A DNA stretch of 39,310 bases from an uncultured Opitutaceae bacterium (lineage in GTDB: Bacteria > Verrucomicrobiota > Verrucomicrobiia > Opitutales > Opitutaceae): NCBI GenBank assembly GCA_903952145.1, contig CAJBES010000004.1:1-39310 (forward strand), in the 5' to 3' direction. The translations under genes and the position numbers were made by a program. The notes under the pieces are model-generated. The model searched no databases and had not been told where the DNA came from. It saw only the letters and a program-made list of their open reading frames with translations. Shown piece after piece: positions 16,431 to 24,753 of this stretch. Position 1 is the first letter of the stretch; each line of letters opens with the position of its first letter.

Positions 16431-16901
16431 GGCCCGGGAGCATGGCGGCGCGCCGCGGTGTGACAAGCGCATCCGGGACTGGTCCCGGCACCCGTCCCGC
16501 GCGGAGCCGCGCAGCGGTCATGGCCGGGAGTTGGATGCACTCCTGCCTGACCATCGCCGCCTGCCAAGCCGTGATGCAGGGGGGAGTGGATCGGCTTGGG
16601 GGCTTGCCAACGAATTAAGAAATAGGGGCCTGACTCCGTGGATTGACCGCAAGGCGCGCTGAGAAAGATAACGAGCATGATTCGACCGGCCCGGCCGCGC
16701 TGTCGCTGCGCTCCCGCGCAGTTACGGGATGAGGGTGGACGCGCAGGTTCCGTTGCGCGGCATCGTCTTGGCGAGCACCGGGATGTGTCCGCGCGGCGAC
16801 GGGGGATCATCGTCTATCCGCGCAATCAGCGGGAGGGATCGATGGTTCCAGGAAGGCAAAACACGGATTGCCCTGCAAGGCGGGGGCGGCAGGCTGGCGG
16901 G
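16431..16901. other. Intergenic region between divergent ald and the small hypothetical gene
   Basis: 471 nt. The plus-strand frame is open from 16677, but the translation there is Arg/Pro-rich and unlike the conserved protein that follows, so I do not call it coding. The region holds the second 24-nt repeat copy (16542-16565). No tRNA-like fold or clear promoter was found; both flanking genes must be transcribed from here. Confidence 0.5.
16542..16565. repeat. 24-nt direct repeat, copy 2 (upstream of ald)
   Basis: Matches 15165-15188 at 23 of 24 bases in the same orientation. It lies 112 nt upstream of the ald start codon, so it could sit in the ald promoter or leader. Confidence 0.75.
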
Positions 16902-17267
16902 GTGCTGAAGGAATTCCAAAAGGTCAGGCAGGAGCCGGGCGCGGGGCATCGGCGCTGGTTTGAAGACCAGGGACTGGAACTCATCGTCTGGTATGGAGAC
17001 GACGAAAAGCCCGAGGGGTTTCAGCTTTGCTACCCGGGCGACGACCGCCGCGAACGTGCGCTGACTTGGCGACCGGGCGCCGGTTTCAGTCACGCCAAGG
17101 TGGATGCCGGCGACACCCGCCCCGACAAAAACCTTACGCCCGTCCTCGAGTCCGACGGCGCCGTGCCCTGGGCGCAGGTGCAGGAACTGTTCGCTGCGCG
17201 CAGCACGGATCTGGAGCCGGCGGTGCGCGCACTCGTGCTCGGTGCTTTGGCCGGGAGGGATGCCTGA
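16902..17267 (+). CDS. Conserved hypothetical protein
   Basis: A protein of 121 aa if GTG at 16902 is the start (VLKEFQKVRQEPG). The body shows RRWFEDQGLELIVWYGDDE, GFQLCYPGDDRRERALTW and SHAKVDAG, a pattern I recognise from small uncharacterised proteins of many bacteria that begin close to this point, which is why the longer frames (ATG 16842 or 16677) were not chosen. No membrane segment, signal peptide or catalytic motif is visible. The stop overlaps the start of the DUF2238 gene, so the two are probably co-translated. Function unknown. Confidence 0.8.
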   Translation: MLKEFQKVRQEPGAGHRRWFEDQGLELIVWYGDDEKPEGFQLCYPGDDRRERALTWRPGAGFSHAKVDAGDTRPDKNLTPVLESDGAVPWAQVQELFAARSTDLEPAVRALVLGALAGRDA

Positions 17268-17896
17268 TGGATCGACGGCTCGTTTGGTTCATCGCCCTGC
17301 TGACCCCGGTGCTGGCATGGTCATGGGTGAACCCGCACGACCGTCTGACGTGGTGGCTGGAGGTGGCGCCCGTGCTGGTCGGCGTTCCTCTGATATTCGT
17401 GGTGCGGAAGCGGTTCCCGCTGTCGTCGCTGCTGCTCGTGCTGGTATGGTTGCACTGCGTCATTCTCATCGTCGGCGGGCACTACACCTATGCCGAGGTG
17501 CCGCTGGGCGAATGGGCGCGGGAGTGGTTCGGGTGGACGCGCAACAACTACGACAAGCTGGGGCACTTCGCGCAGGGCTTGGTGCCGGCGATCCTGACGC
17601 GCGAGATTCTGTTGCGCACTTCGCCGCTGCGCGACCGCGGCGACGGCCGGCCGAGCCGGTGGGCAGGGTTTCTGGTCGTGAGCGTGTGCCTGGCGTTCTC
17701 GGCGCTTTACGAGGTGATCGAGTGGTGGACGGCGGTGCTGTCGGGCGAGGCGGCGGAGGCGTTTTTGGGCACGCAGGGTTACGTGTGGGACACGCAGAGC
17801 GATATGGCCTGGGCGCTGGGCGGGGCGATTGTCGCGCTCGTGACCTTGGGACGGGTGCACGACCGGGCGATGGCGAGGGAGAGTAGGAAGGGATAA
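17267..17896 (+). CDS. DUF2238 (YjdF-like) inner-membrane protein
   Basis: A protein of 209 aa with about six membrane helices. The family motifs are NNYDKLGHFAQGLVPA near residues 95-110, ALYEVIEWW near 147-155 and the C-terminal GTQGYVWDTQSDMAWALGGA. The conserved D, H and E residues within membrane segments suggest a catalytic or transport role, but none is established. Its start shares one base with the stop of the upstream gene. The last residues (RESRKG) are read from the beginning of a 7-bp repeat array. Confidence 0.9.
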   Translation: MDRRLVWFIALLTPVLAWSWVNPHDRLTWWLEVAPVLVGVPLIFVVRKRFPLSSLLLVLVWLHCVILIVGGHYTYAEVPLGEWAREWFGWTRNNYDKLGHFAQGLVPAILTREILLRTSPLRDRGDGRPSRWAGFLVVSVCLAFSALYEVIEWWTAVLSGEAAEAFLGTQGYVWDTQSDMAWALGGAIVALVTLGRVHDRAMARESRKG

Positions 17897-17933
17897 GGGA
17901 GTAGGGATGGGCGAGTGTGGGGGTTTGAGAGGG
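17877..17933 (+). repeat. Degenerate 7-bp tandem repeats after the DUF2238 gene
   Basis: GGGA or close variants recur every 7 nt at 17890, 17897, 17904 and 17911, with looser copies on either side. The array overlaps the DUF2238 stop codon and ends about 70 nt before the exosortase start. Confidence 0.6.
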
Positions 17934-18003
17934 TCCGGCTTCCGGAGTTCCTGAGTTCCACATTCATGCCTCCCCGGTTTTTTCGGTTCACTTCCGGGGC
18001 GGG

Positions 18004-19023
18004 GTGCGCTCGTGTGCTGGCGTGCTGAAAGCCTTCTGGTCAAGACTCACGCAAACCGTGCCGCCGGCCTTTCTCGCGGCCCTGCTGCTGGGCGGGGCTT
18101 TTTTGCTGTTCGTGGCGTGGGACCAGTCGCACTGGTGGCAGGCGAAGGAGGACTACAGCTTCGGCTGGCTCGTGCCCATTTTCACGGCCTACGTGGTCTA
18201 CGACCGTTGGGCGGCGATCAAGGCGGGGCTGGCGGCGTGTGCCGCACCGGAGAGTGCACGCGCCGGGGGCTGGCGACGGTGGGTGCTCGGGCTGACGGCG
18301 GGCGGAGCGCTGCTGGGCGGGGCGCTGATGTTTTTGCTGGGCGCGTTCTACCGGGCGGGTGCGGGGGCATCGCAGCCCGGCACGCTGGCGATCACGTTGG
18401 GCACGGCGGGCATCCTGTTTGCGCTGCTGTTCCTGAACATGCCGGAGAGCCCGAGTCCGGTGCCGGCGGGTTTGCCGGACGATGCGCGGGTGCGGCTGAC
18501 TGGCTTGTTCCTTTTCCCCGTGCTGATCTGGTTTGTATCGGCACCGATGGTATCGGTGGTCGAGAACCAGCTGAGCCTTTTTCTGCTGCGCAAGGTGGTG
18601 ACGGTGGTGTCGTTCGTCTTCGATGTGCTGGGCATGCCGGTGGAGCAGGAAGGCAACGTGCTGCTGCTGCCCACGGGGCGGGTGGGTGTGGCCGAGGCAT
18701 GTTCGGGCATCCGTTCGCTGACGGGGTGCCTGTTTGCAGGATCATTCCTCGCGGCGATGTTCCTTGACCGGCTGTGGAAGAAAATCGCGCTGGTGGTGGC
18801 GTCGCTCGTGCTGGCGTTCGTCACGAATCTCATCCGCAGCCTGTTCCTGACGGCCTGGGCCTACAATTACGGCCCGGCCGCCATCGAGGGCACGGTGCAC
18901 GATGCGGCGGGCTACTCGGTGCTGGGGCTGACGCTCGTCGGTCTGCTCTGCCTGCTGCCGCTCTTCAATCTGAAGCTGGCGCCACCGGCGGAGACGGCAC
19001 CGGAGCCGGCGCCGCCGGCCTGA
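18004..19023 (+). CDS. Exosortase/archaeosortase family membrane peptidase
   Basis: A protein of 339 aa from GTG 18004 (GTG 18022 is equally possible). About eight membrane helices. The exosortase triad is intact: C233 in AEACSGIRSL, R278 in TNLIRSLFL and H299 in GTVHDAAGY. Exosortases recognise C-terminal sorting tags such as PEP-CTERM on exported proteins, usually in bacteria that make exopolysaccharide. No PEP-CTERM protein and no EpsI-type C-terminal domain are in the window, so targets must be encoded elsewhere. The nearby sugar genes fit the usual link to EPS. The gene follows DUF2238 by 107 nt of repeat-rich DNA. Confidence 0.92.
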   Translation: MRSCAGVLKAFWSRLTQTVPPAFLAALLLGGAFLLFVAWDQSHWWQAKEDYSFGWLVPIFTAYVVYDRWAAIKAGLAACAAPESARAGGWRRWVLGLTAGGALLGGALMFLLGAFYRAGAGASQPGTLAITLGTAGILFALLFLNMPESPSPVPAGLPDDARVRLTGLFLFPVLIWFVSAPMVSVVENQLSLFLLRKVVTVVSFVFDVLGMPVEQEGNVLLLPTGRVGVAEACSGIRSLTGCLFAGSFLAAMFLDRLWKKIALVVASLVLAFVTNLIRSLFLTAWAYNYGPAAIEGTVHDAAGYSVLGLTLVGLLCLLPLFNLKLAPPAETAPEPAPPA

Positions 19024-19024
19024 G

Positions 19025-19046
19025 CGGGCCGGATGAAAGCGGCCCG
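19025..19046. terminator. Hairpin between convergent exosortase and M16 genes
   Basis: A 7-bp GC stem (CGGGCCG/CGGCCCG) with an 8-nt loop, placed between two converging stop codons. There is no T-run, so intrinsic termination is uncertain. Confidence 0.4.
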
Positions 19047-19065
19047 GCAAGGAAGGTCTGCACGG

Positions 19066-21885
19066 CTACTTTTGCGCGGGGAGCACCGTCACGCGGAAAA
19101 CACGGTCGGCGCCGAGGTAGGATTGCGCGAGGGTGTCGAGGTCGGCCTTGGTGATGGACTCGACGTCGGCGAGGCGGGTGCGGGCCCAATCGAGGACCTC
19201 GGGCTTCTCCTGCGCGCGGGACAGGAGGTTGAGCCAGTAGCCGTTGTTGCGGAGTGATTCGCGGATGCCGGTCAGCAGCGGCAGGCGCGCCCGGTTGAGT
19301 TCGTCTTCACTGACGCCGTGCCGGCAGAGGTCGTCCGCGAGCGCCACGGTGACGGCGGTCAGTTCCTGCGCCTTGGCGGGGTCCACAGTGAGGTTGGCCG
19401 TGATCCAGCCGAGGTTGCGGTAGACCTCGCTGGTGTTGCTGCCGGCGCCGGGACTGTAGGCGCCGCCGATCTCCTCGCGCACCTTTACGCGGAGACGGTC
19501 CGCGAGCACATCGGCGAGCACCGTGAGGCGGCGGGTGCGCTGCACATCGCGGCCGTCGGTGGTCGGCCAGTAGAGGACGATGACCCCTTTGGGAATCTCC
19601 GTCGGAATCCGATAGAGCTTTTCGAAAGGCGCGTCGGGGGTCGTGAGCTGGCGGAGTTCCTCGAGGGCCGGTTTGGGTTCGCGGGTGGGCAGCGCGCCGA
19701 AGGTGGCGGCGACGGCGGCGATGGCCGCATCGGGATCAAAGTCGCCGACGAGGGTGAGTTCGATGGCGCCGCGGGCGAATTGCGGCGCGAGCCAGGCCTG
19801 CACTTCATCGAGATTGCGCAGGAGCATGGCGGCCTTTTCCGGCAGGCCAAAGCGGGGGTCGCCGCCGGCGAGGAGACAGGGTACCTCGGTGCTGAGCGGG
19901 CCGTTGGGCGTGTGGGCGAAGCTGTTGTAAAGCTGCTCGATACCCTTGCGCGCCTGTCGCTGCGCCTCGGGCCGGTAACCGGGGTCAATGAGGTGGGCGG
20001 CGGCGAGCTGCAGTTGGAGGAGAAGGTCGGCGCGGTTGGTGGCACCGCCGAGGACGAAGGCGTCGCCGGTGACACTGAAGCTTACGCCGACGGTTTTCCC
20101 GGCCAGGATGCGCCGGAGTTCGTCAGCGCTGTGGCGGCCGAGGCCGCCGGCGGTGAAAGTGTTGCCCGCGAAGAACGACAGTCCGCGCTGGTCGCGGGGT
20201 TCGGTGAGCTGGCCGGTGCCGAGGCGCAACGTCAGGCGGATGCGGTTGGCCTCAAAGTCGGTGGGCTTGAGGTTGAGGCGCACGCCGTTGGCGAAGGTGA
20301 CGAGGGTGATGCCGAGGTCCGTCACTTCCTTGCGGCTGGCGATCTGGCCGGCGGAGCCGAAATCCGTGTAGGCAAAGGCGGTATTGGCCACGGTCGCGGG
20401 TGGAGCGACGGCGACAGCGCGCGAGGCTTCGTAGGCGGCGACGATGGCCTTTTCGGCGTCGCCTGTGATGGCGGCGTTGCCACTCACGAGCACGTAGCGG
20501 GACGGCGTGCCCCAGGTGATGCGCAGGGCGGCGAGGCAATCCTCCGGGGTAATTGTGGCGAGGGCGGGCGCGTAGAGGGCGTGCTCGGCGGCGGGGGTGG
20601 TGAAAACCTCGGCGTCCGCCAGGCATTTGACGAGTTCGTGGGCGAGCGCGTCCGAGCGGCGGGTGGCGGCGGATTTCTTGGCCTGCTCAAGTCCGTTCAG
20701 AAAGCTGGCGGTGATTTCCCTCAACTCTGCCGGCTGGAAGCCGTGCTGGAGGGCGCGGCGCAGTTCCTGGTCGGCGACGGCAAGGGCGGCCGGCCACTGG
20801 TCGGGCTTGCACGTGAAGTCGAGGGCGGCTTCACGAAAGAGATTGTAGTTCTCGCCCACCTGCGTGCGGGCGCGGGTGAACGGGGCATTTTCCTGTTTTG
20901 CCAGCACGTCGAGGCGGCGGTTCAGCATCGCGGCGGCGATTTGGCGCGGGAGGTCCTTGCGGCGGGTGGCGGCGGTGTCGGGCTCACGGTGCCAGGGGAC
21001 CACCGTGGAAATCGAGACGGACGTGGCCGCCGCCTCGGGTTCGGGGTGATATTTGGCACGCACGCCGGTGAACTCGGCGACGCGGCCGAGGTCAGGTCCG
21101 GGTGCGGCCGGGGCGCGGGCTTTGACCGGACCAAGGGCGGTTTTGATTTTCGCCTCCACCGTCGCGACGTCCACGTCGCCCACCACCACGACCGCCATCA
21201 GGTCGGGACGATACCAGGTGTCGTAGAACTCCACTAAGCGTGCGCGCGGTGCCTGCTTGATGACGTCGATGAGGCCGATGGGGATGCGCTCCGGCAGACG
21301 CGTGCCGGCGAGGATGAAGTTCATCTCCGCAATCATGGTGCGGAAGTTCACGTTGTCGCGCTGGCGCTCCTCGCTGAGGATGATGCCGCGCTCCTTGTCG
21401 ATCTCGTCGGCGCCGAGGAGCAATCCGCCGGCGTAGTCGGCGAAGACCTGCAGGCCCTCGTCGAGGGTGGCGGCCTTGGCGTCGGGCAGTTCGAGCATGT
21501 AGACGGTCTGGTCGAAGCCGGTGGAAGCGTTGGTGTCGCCGCCGAAGCTCATGCCCAGGCGCTGGAAGAACTCCACCAGCGTGCCGGGAGCATAGTGCGC
21601 GCTGCCATTGAACGACATGTGCTCGAGGAAGTGCGCGAGACCGCGCTGGTCCTCATTTTCCATAAACGAGCCGGCGGTCAGCAGCAGGCGCAGGGAGACG
21701 CGGCCCTTCGGTTCGGCGTTGGGCAGGACAACGTACGCGAGACCGTTGGGCAGCGTGCCGAAGCGGGCGGCCGGGTCGGCGGGCAGGTCGCTTGTTGCCT
21801 GGGCGAAGACGGGAGCGGCGCGGAGGAGGGGCGCGGCGAAGAGCAACGCGGCGCAGACGAGGAGGCGGAAGCGGCGGAGCGGCAT
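19066..21885 (-). CDS. Secreted M16 (pitrilysin-family) zinc peptidase, two-repeat form
   Basis: A protein of 939 aa. ATG at 21885 gives a signal peptide, MPLRRFRLLVCAALLFAAPL, ending near AQA; earlier in-frame starts would bury it. The inverted zinc motif HxxEH is H85-F-L-E88-H89 (GLAHFLEHMSFNG), with the downstream glutamate in the DEIDKERGIILSEE helix. Four M16 half-domains fit the length, as in periplasmic PqqL-like enzymes; the second half lacks an HxxEH, which is normal. It is probably a periplasmic peptidase degrading oligopeptides or small proteins. It is divergent from waaA, with 92 nt between start codons. Confidence 0.93.
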   Translation of the reverse strand: MPLRRFRLLVCAALLFAAPLLRAAPVFAQATSDLPADPAARFGTLPNGLAYVVLPNAEPKGRVSLRLLLTAGSFMENEDQRGLAHFLEHMSFNGSAHYAPGTLVEFFQRLGMSFGGDTNASTGFDQTVYMLELPDAKAATLDEGLQVFADYAGGLLLGADEIDKERGIILSEERQRDNVNFRTMIAEMNFILAGTRLPERIPIGLIDVIKQAPRARLVEFYDTWYRPDLMAVVVVGDVDVATVEAKIKTALGPVKARAPAAPGPDLGRVAEFTGVRAKYHPEPEAAATSVSISTVVPWHREPDTAATRRKDLPRQIAAAMLNRRLDVLAKQENAPFTRARTQVGENYNLFREAALDFTCKPDQWPAALAVADQELRRALQHGFQPAELREITASFLNGLEQAKKSAATRRSDALAHELVKCLADAEVFTTPAAEHALYAPALATITPEDCLAALRITWGTPSRYVLVSGNAAITGDAEKAIVAAYEASRAVAVAPPATVANTAFAYTDFGSAGQIASRKEVTDLGITLVTFANGVRLNLKPTDFEANRIRLTLRLGTGQLTEPRDQRGLSFFAGNTFTAGGLGRHSADELRRILAGKTVGVSFSVTGDAFVLGGATNRADLLLQLQLAAAHLIDPGYRPEAQRQARKGIEQLYNSFAHTPNGPLSTEVPCLLAGGDPRFGLPEKAAMLLRNLDEVQAWLAPQFARGAIELTLVGDFDPDAAIAAVAATFGALPTREPKPALEELRQLTTPDAPFEKLYRIPTEIPKGVIVLYWPTTDGRDVQRTRRLTVLADVLADRLRVKVREEIGGAYSPGAGSNTSEVYRNLGWITANLTVDPAKAQELTAVTVALADDLCRHGVSEDELNRARLPLLTGIRESLRNNGYWLNLLSRAQEKPEVLDWARTRLADVESITKADLDTLAQSYLGADRVFRVTVLPAQK

Positions 21886-21977
21886 GGAGGTGAAAAAGAG
21901 GGCGCGGTTGGAAACGGGCAAAGTAAAAAGGCTCGGCATTGTCCGTTTTGGGTATTTTGGACTAGGGGCTAATTCGC

Positions 21978-23264
21978 ATGCTCTGGCTCTACCGACTGCT
22001 TTTCCTGCCCGCACTGGTGTTGGGCGCGCCCTACTACCTCTGGCGCATGCGGCGGCGCGGCGGCTACCGGAAAAGTTTTGCCCAGCGCCTGGGGTGGGTG
22101 CCCGGCCTGCCGCCCAAGGTTCCCGGTCGGCGCCGCATCTGGCTGCAGGCGGTGAGCGTGGGCGAGATCCTCGCCATCGGGCCGATGCTCGAGGCCTGGC
22201 GGCGCCAGGGTGGGGTGGAGGTTTACCTGACCAGCACCACGAGCACCGGTTACCGGCTCGCGCACGACCGCTACGGCCCGTTGGTCGCGGGCATCGGCTA
22301 CTTTCCGCTAGACTGGTGGCCCATCAGCCGGCGTGCATGGCGGCGCGTGCAGCCCGACCTCGTGATTTTGACCGAGGGTGAACGCTGGCCGGAGCACATC
22401 CACCAGGCACGGTTACGCCGGGTGCCGGTGCTGTGCGTCAACGCCCGGCTCTCCGACCGCACTTACCGCCGGATGCGCCGCGTGCGCTGGGTGGTCCCGC
22501 CGTTGCTGGCGGGCGTGACGCGCCTGCTGGCGTGCTCGGCGCACGATGCGGAGTGGTTTCGTGCACTGGGTTTCCCGGCGGAGCGCATCCAGACGACGGG
22601 CAACATCAAACTCGACGTGGCCATCCCGCGGTTGGGCGCGGACGAACGCGCGCAATTGCGGCGTGAACTCGGGCTGCCGGACGCCGGGCTTGTGCTGATG
22701 GGCTCCTCCACATGGCCGGGCGAGGAGGAGGCACTGATCGGGGCATTGCGGCTGACCCGCAGCCGGGGCCTGGCCTGTGCATTGATCATTGTCCCGCGTC
22801 ACGCCGAGCGGCGCGGGCAGATCGAGGCGTTGTTGCGCGCAGGGGAGTTCACCTATCATCTCCGTTCCCGCGGCGTCGCCACCGGGACGGTGGACATCGC
22901 GGTGGGTGATACGACCGGCGAAATGCGGCACTTCCTGCAACTGGCCGACGTGGTCTTCGTGGGGAAGAGCCTCCCGCCGCACACCGAAGGCCAGACCCCG
23001 GTGGAGTCGGCGGTGCTGGGCCGGCCGCTGCTGTTCGGACCGGGCATGGCAAATTTCCGGGTGATTGCAAAAGAGCTGCTGGCCCAGGGTGCGGCGGTGC
23101 GGGTCGCGGATGCGGAGGCGCTGGCGACAACAGCGGCGGACCTGTTGGGCGACGGGTCCCGGCGCGAGACACTGGCAGCCGCGGCGCAGGCCTGGCACCG
23201 GGCCAATGCGGGCGCCGTTGAGCGCACGCTAGCAGTGGTGCGCGAAGTGCTCGGTGAGGGATGA
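21978..23264 (+). CDS. waaA: 3-deoxy-D-manno-octulosonic acid (Kdo) transferase
   Basis: A protein of 428 aa that adds Kdo from CMP-Kdo to lipid IVA at the inner membrane, showing that the organism makes lipopolysaccharide. An N-terminal membrane anchor (LLFLPALVLGAPYYLW) precedes the GT-B fold. WLQAVSVGEILA contains the catalytic base, E63 here. Later motifs are TSTTSTGY, GNIKLD, GSSTWPGEEEAL, IVPRHAERR and the C-terminal VGKSLPPHTEGQTPVE, all of the GT30 family. How many Kdo units it adds cannot be told. The end of the gene runs into a purine-rich repeat. Confidence 0.95.
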   Translation: MLWLYRLLFLPALVLGAPYYLWRMRRRGGYRKSFAQRLGWVPGLPPKVPGRRRIWLQAVSVGEILAIGPMLEAWRRQGGVEVYLTSTTSTGYRLAHDRYGPLVAGIGYFPLDWWPISRRAWRRVQPDLVILTEGERWPEHIHQARLRRVPVLCVNARLSDRTYRRMRRVRWVVPPLLAGVTRLLACSAHDAEWFRALGFPAERIQTTGNIKLDVAIPRLGADERAQLRRELGLPDAGLVLMGSSTWPGEEEALIGALRLTRSRGLACALIIVPRHAERRGQIEALLRAGEFTYHLRSRGVATGTVDIAVGDTTGEMRHFLQLADVVFVGKSLPPHTEGQTPVESAVLGRPLLFGPGMANFRVIAKELLAQGAAVRVADAEALATTAADLLGDGSRRETLAAAAQAWHRANAGAVERTLAVVREVLGEG

Positions 23265-23300
23265 GGGAGTCGGGGAGTGAGGGAGGGAATAAGGGGGAGG
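23255..23300 (+). repeat. Purine-rich 7- to 8-bp tandem repeats at the waaA 3' end
   Basis: GGGA recurs at 23258, 23265, 23273 and 23281 with spacing 7, 8 and 8, then degenerates. The array overlaps the waaA stop codon. Confidence 0.5.
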
Positions 23301-23361
23301 AAGAGTTGCGGCAGTTGCTGTGGGCATGCCCCGAGGGAGTTTATTCCCTTTGGATCTAATG

Positions 23362-23381
23362 CCCCGGAGCTTGCTCCGGGG
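23362..23381. terminator. Perfect 9-bp hairpin between convergent waaA and mnmA
   Basis: The arms CCCCGGAGC and GCTCCGGGG surround a TT loop. It lies between two converging genes and could end transcription from both sides. It shares the core GAGCTTGCTC with the hairpin at 35559-35579, suggesting a dispersed REP-like element. Confidence 0.5.
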
Positions 23382-23439
23382 ATCTTTACTACCCTGGTTC
23401 CAAATTAATTTCGGCTTATGCGAGCGACGACATCGCTGG

Positions 23440-24603
23440 TTACGCGAAGAAGCCGCCACCGAGGAGACGGGGTCCGTCGTAGAGCGCGAGGATCTGGCCG
23501 GGGGCGAGAGCGCGCTGGGGTTTCGCAAAGGTCACCAGCGCCGTGCCGCCTGATTCGGGCGCGAACCCCATGCAGACGCGCGGGTCGCGGTAGCGGACAC
23601 GGCCCTCGATGCGGCAGAAGGTGGTGAGGGGCTCACCGATGAAGCTGAGGCTGTGCACGCGGCAGGTGTCGGTCCACAAACCGGGCGCGGCGAGGCGGTC
23701 GAAGGCCACGAGCAGGGCATGGTCGGCCGCGCGCTTGCCCACGACGACATAGGCCTCGTGGTCGGTGTTGGAGGGAATACCGATGCCCTTGCGCTGGCCG
23801 ATGGTGAAATAGTGCAGGCCGCGGTGCGCCCCGAGCACCTTGCCGTCGGTGGCGCGGATGATGGGGCCGGGATGCTCGGGCACATAGGCCTTGAGAAAGT
23901 CAGCCATTTTCACCGCACCGATGAAGCAGATGCCCTGGCTGTCCTTTTTGTCGGCGGTGGGCAGGCCGGCTTCGCGGGCGCGGCGGCGGAGTTCGGGCTT
24001 GAGCAGGTGGCCCACAGGGAAGCGCGCCGAGCGGAGTTGCTCCTGCGAGAGCAGGGCGAGGAAGTAGGACTGGTCCTTGTTCGGGTCGGCGCCTTCGCGC
24101 AGGGCGAATTGGGGTAAGGCGCGGCCGTTGGGCGCGCCGCCGACAGTTTGCGGCGGGCCCAGCGGTCCCGCTTGACCAAGCGCGTTGGGGACAACGCGGT
24201 CCACCTCCACCCGTTGCGCATAGTGGCCGGTGGCGACGGCGGTGAAGCCCCCGGCCTGGGCGTAGCGCCGGAACACGCCGAATTTCATTTCGCGATTGCA
24301 CATCACGTCGGGGTTGGGCGTGAGGCCGTGCTGGTAGCCGTCGAGCAGGTAATCCACGACCAGCCGGCGATAGTCGGCCATGAGATTCACGACACGGAAC
24401 TCGATGCCGAGTGTGTCGGCCACGGCGCGGGCATCCGCAATGTCCTGCTGCCACGGGCAGTGGCCGATGACCTGATCCTCGTTGATCCAGTTCTTCATGT
24501 AGGCGCCGACGATGTCGTGCCCCTGCTGCTTGAGCAGGAGGGCGGCGACGGAGCTGTCCACTCCGCCGGACAGGGCGACGAGGATTTTTTCGCGGGCGGG
24601 CAC
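23440..24603 (-). CDS. mnmA: tRNA-specific 2-thiouridylase MnmA
   Basis: A protein of 387 aa from GTG 24603, which puts the start seven residues before the P-loop [18 protein letters not shown] as in orthologues; the frame is open to a TTG at 24675. It thiolates U34 of tRNA Lys, Glu and Gln. Key parts are the catalytic [13 protein letters not shown] cysteine, the second cysteine in [28 protein letters not shown] and the C-terminal barrel. Between [10 protein letters not shown] and DPNKDQSYF there are about 25-30 extra residues compared with E. coli MnmA, rich in Pro, Gly and Ala and encoded by hairpin-forming DNA. It is divergent from the GH13 gene. Confidence 0.95.
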   Translation of the reverse strand: MPAREKILVALSGGVDSSVAALLLKQQGHDIVGAYMKNWINEDQVIGHCPWQQDIADARAVADTLGIEFRVVNLMADYRRLVVDYLLDGYQHGLTPNPDVMCNREMKFGVFRRYAQAGGFTAVATGHYAQRVEVDRVVPNALGQAGPLGPPQTVGGAPNGRALPQFALREGADPNKDQSYFLALLSQEQLRSARFPVGHLLKPELRRRAREAGLPTADKKDSQGICFIGAVKMADFLKAYVPEHPGPIIRATDGKVLGAHRGLHYFTIGQRKGIGIPSNTDHEAYVVVGKRAADHALLVAFDRLAAPGLWTDTCRVHSLSFIGEPLTTFCRIEGRVRYRDPRVCMGFAPESGGTALVTFAKPQRALAPGQILALYDGPRLLGGGFFA

Positions 24604-24753
24604 GCCGCCAACGACGCGGGTGGGCGGAAGTTTGTCAAACTGGGAGCGCGGCCGGCCCTGTCCGTCCGGTGGCAAAGGCGGTCCCTGCCTGCGCCCGCCG
24701 TTGGCGCGCTGCGCACTTGCGATGCCGGGCCACGTGGCTCATTGCTCCGTGCC

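Noticed and set aside
15013-16554. Minus-strand frame of 513 codons around ald
   Set aside because: It is another frame of the same strand as alanine dehydrogenase, Arg/Pro/His-rich, without any motif.
19318-21237. Plus-strand open frame of 639 codons
   Set aside because: It is antisense to the M16 peptidase, which has a signal peptide and intact HxxEH; the antisense product is low-complexity Gly/Glu/Ala.
24604-24675. Longer N-terminus of MnmA from a TTG at 24675
   Set aside because: The 24 extra residues do not resemble MnmA; GTG at 24603 puts the P-loop at the usual distance from the start.
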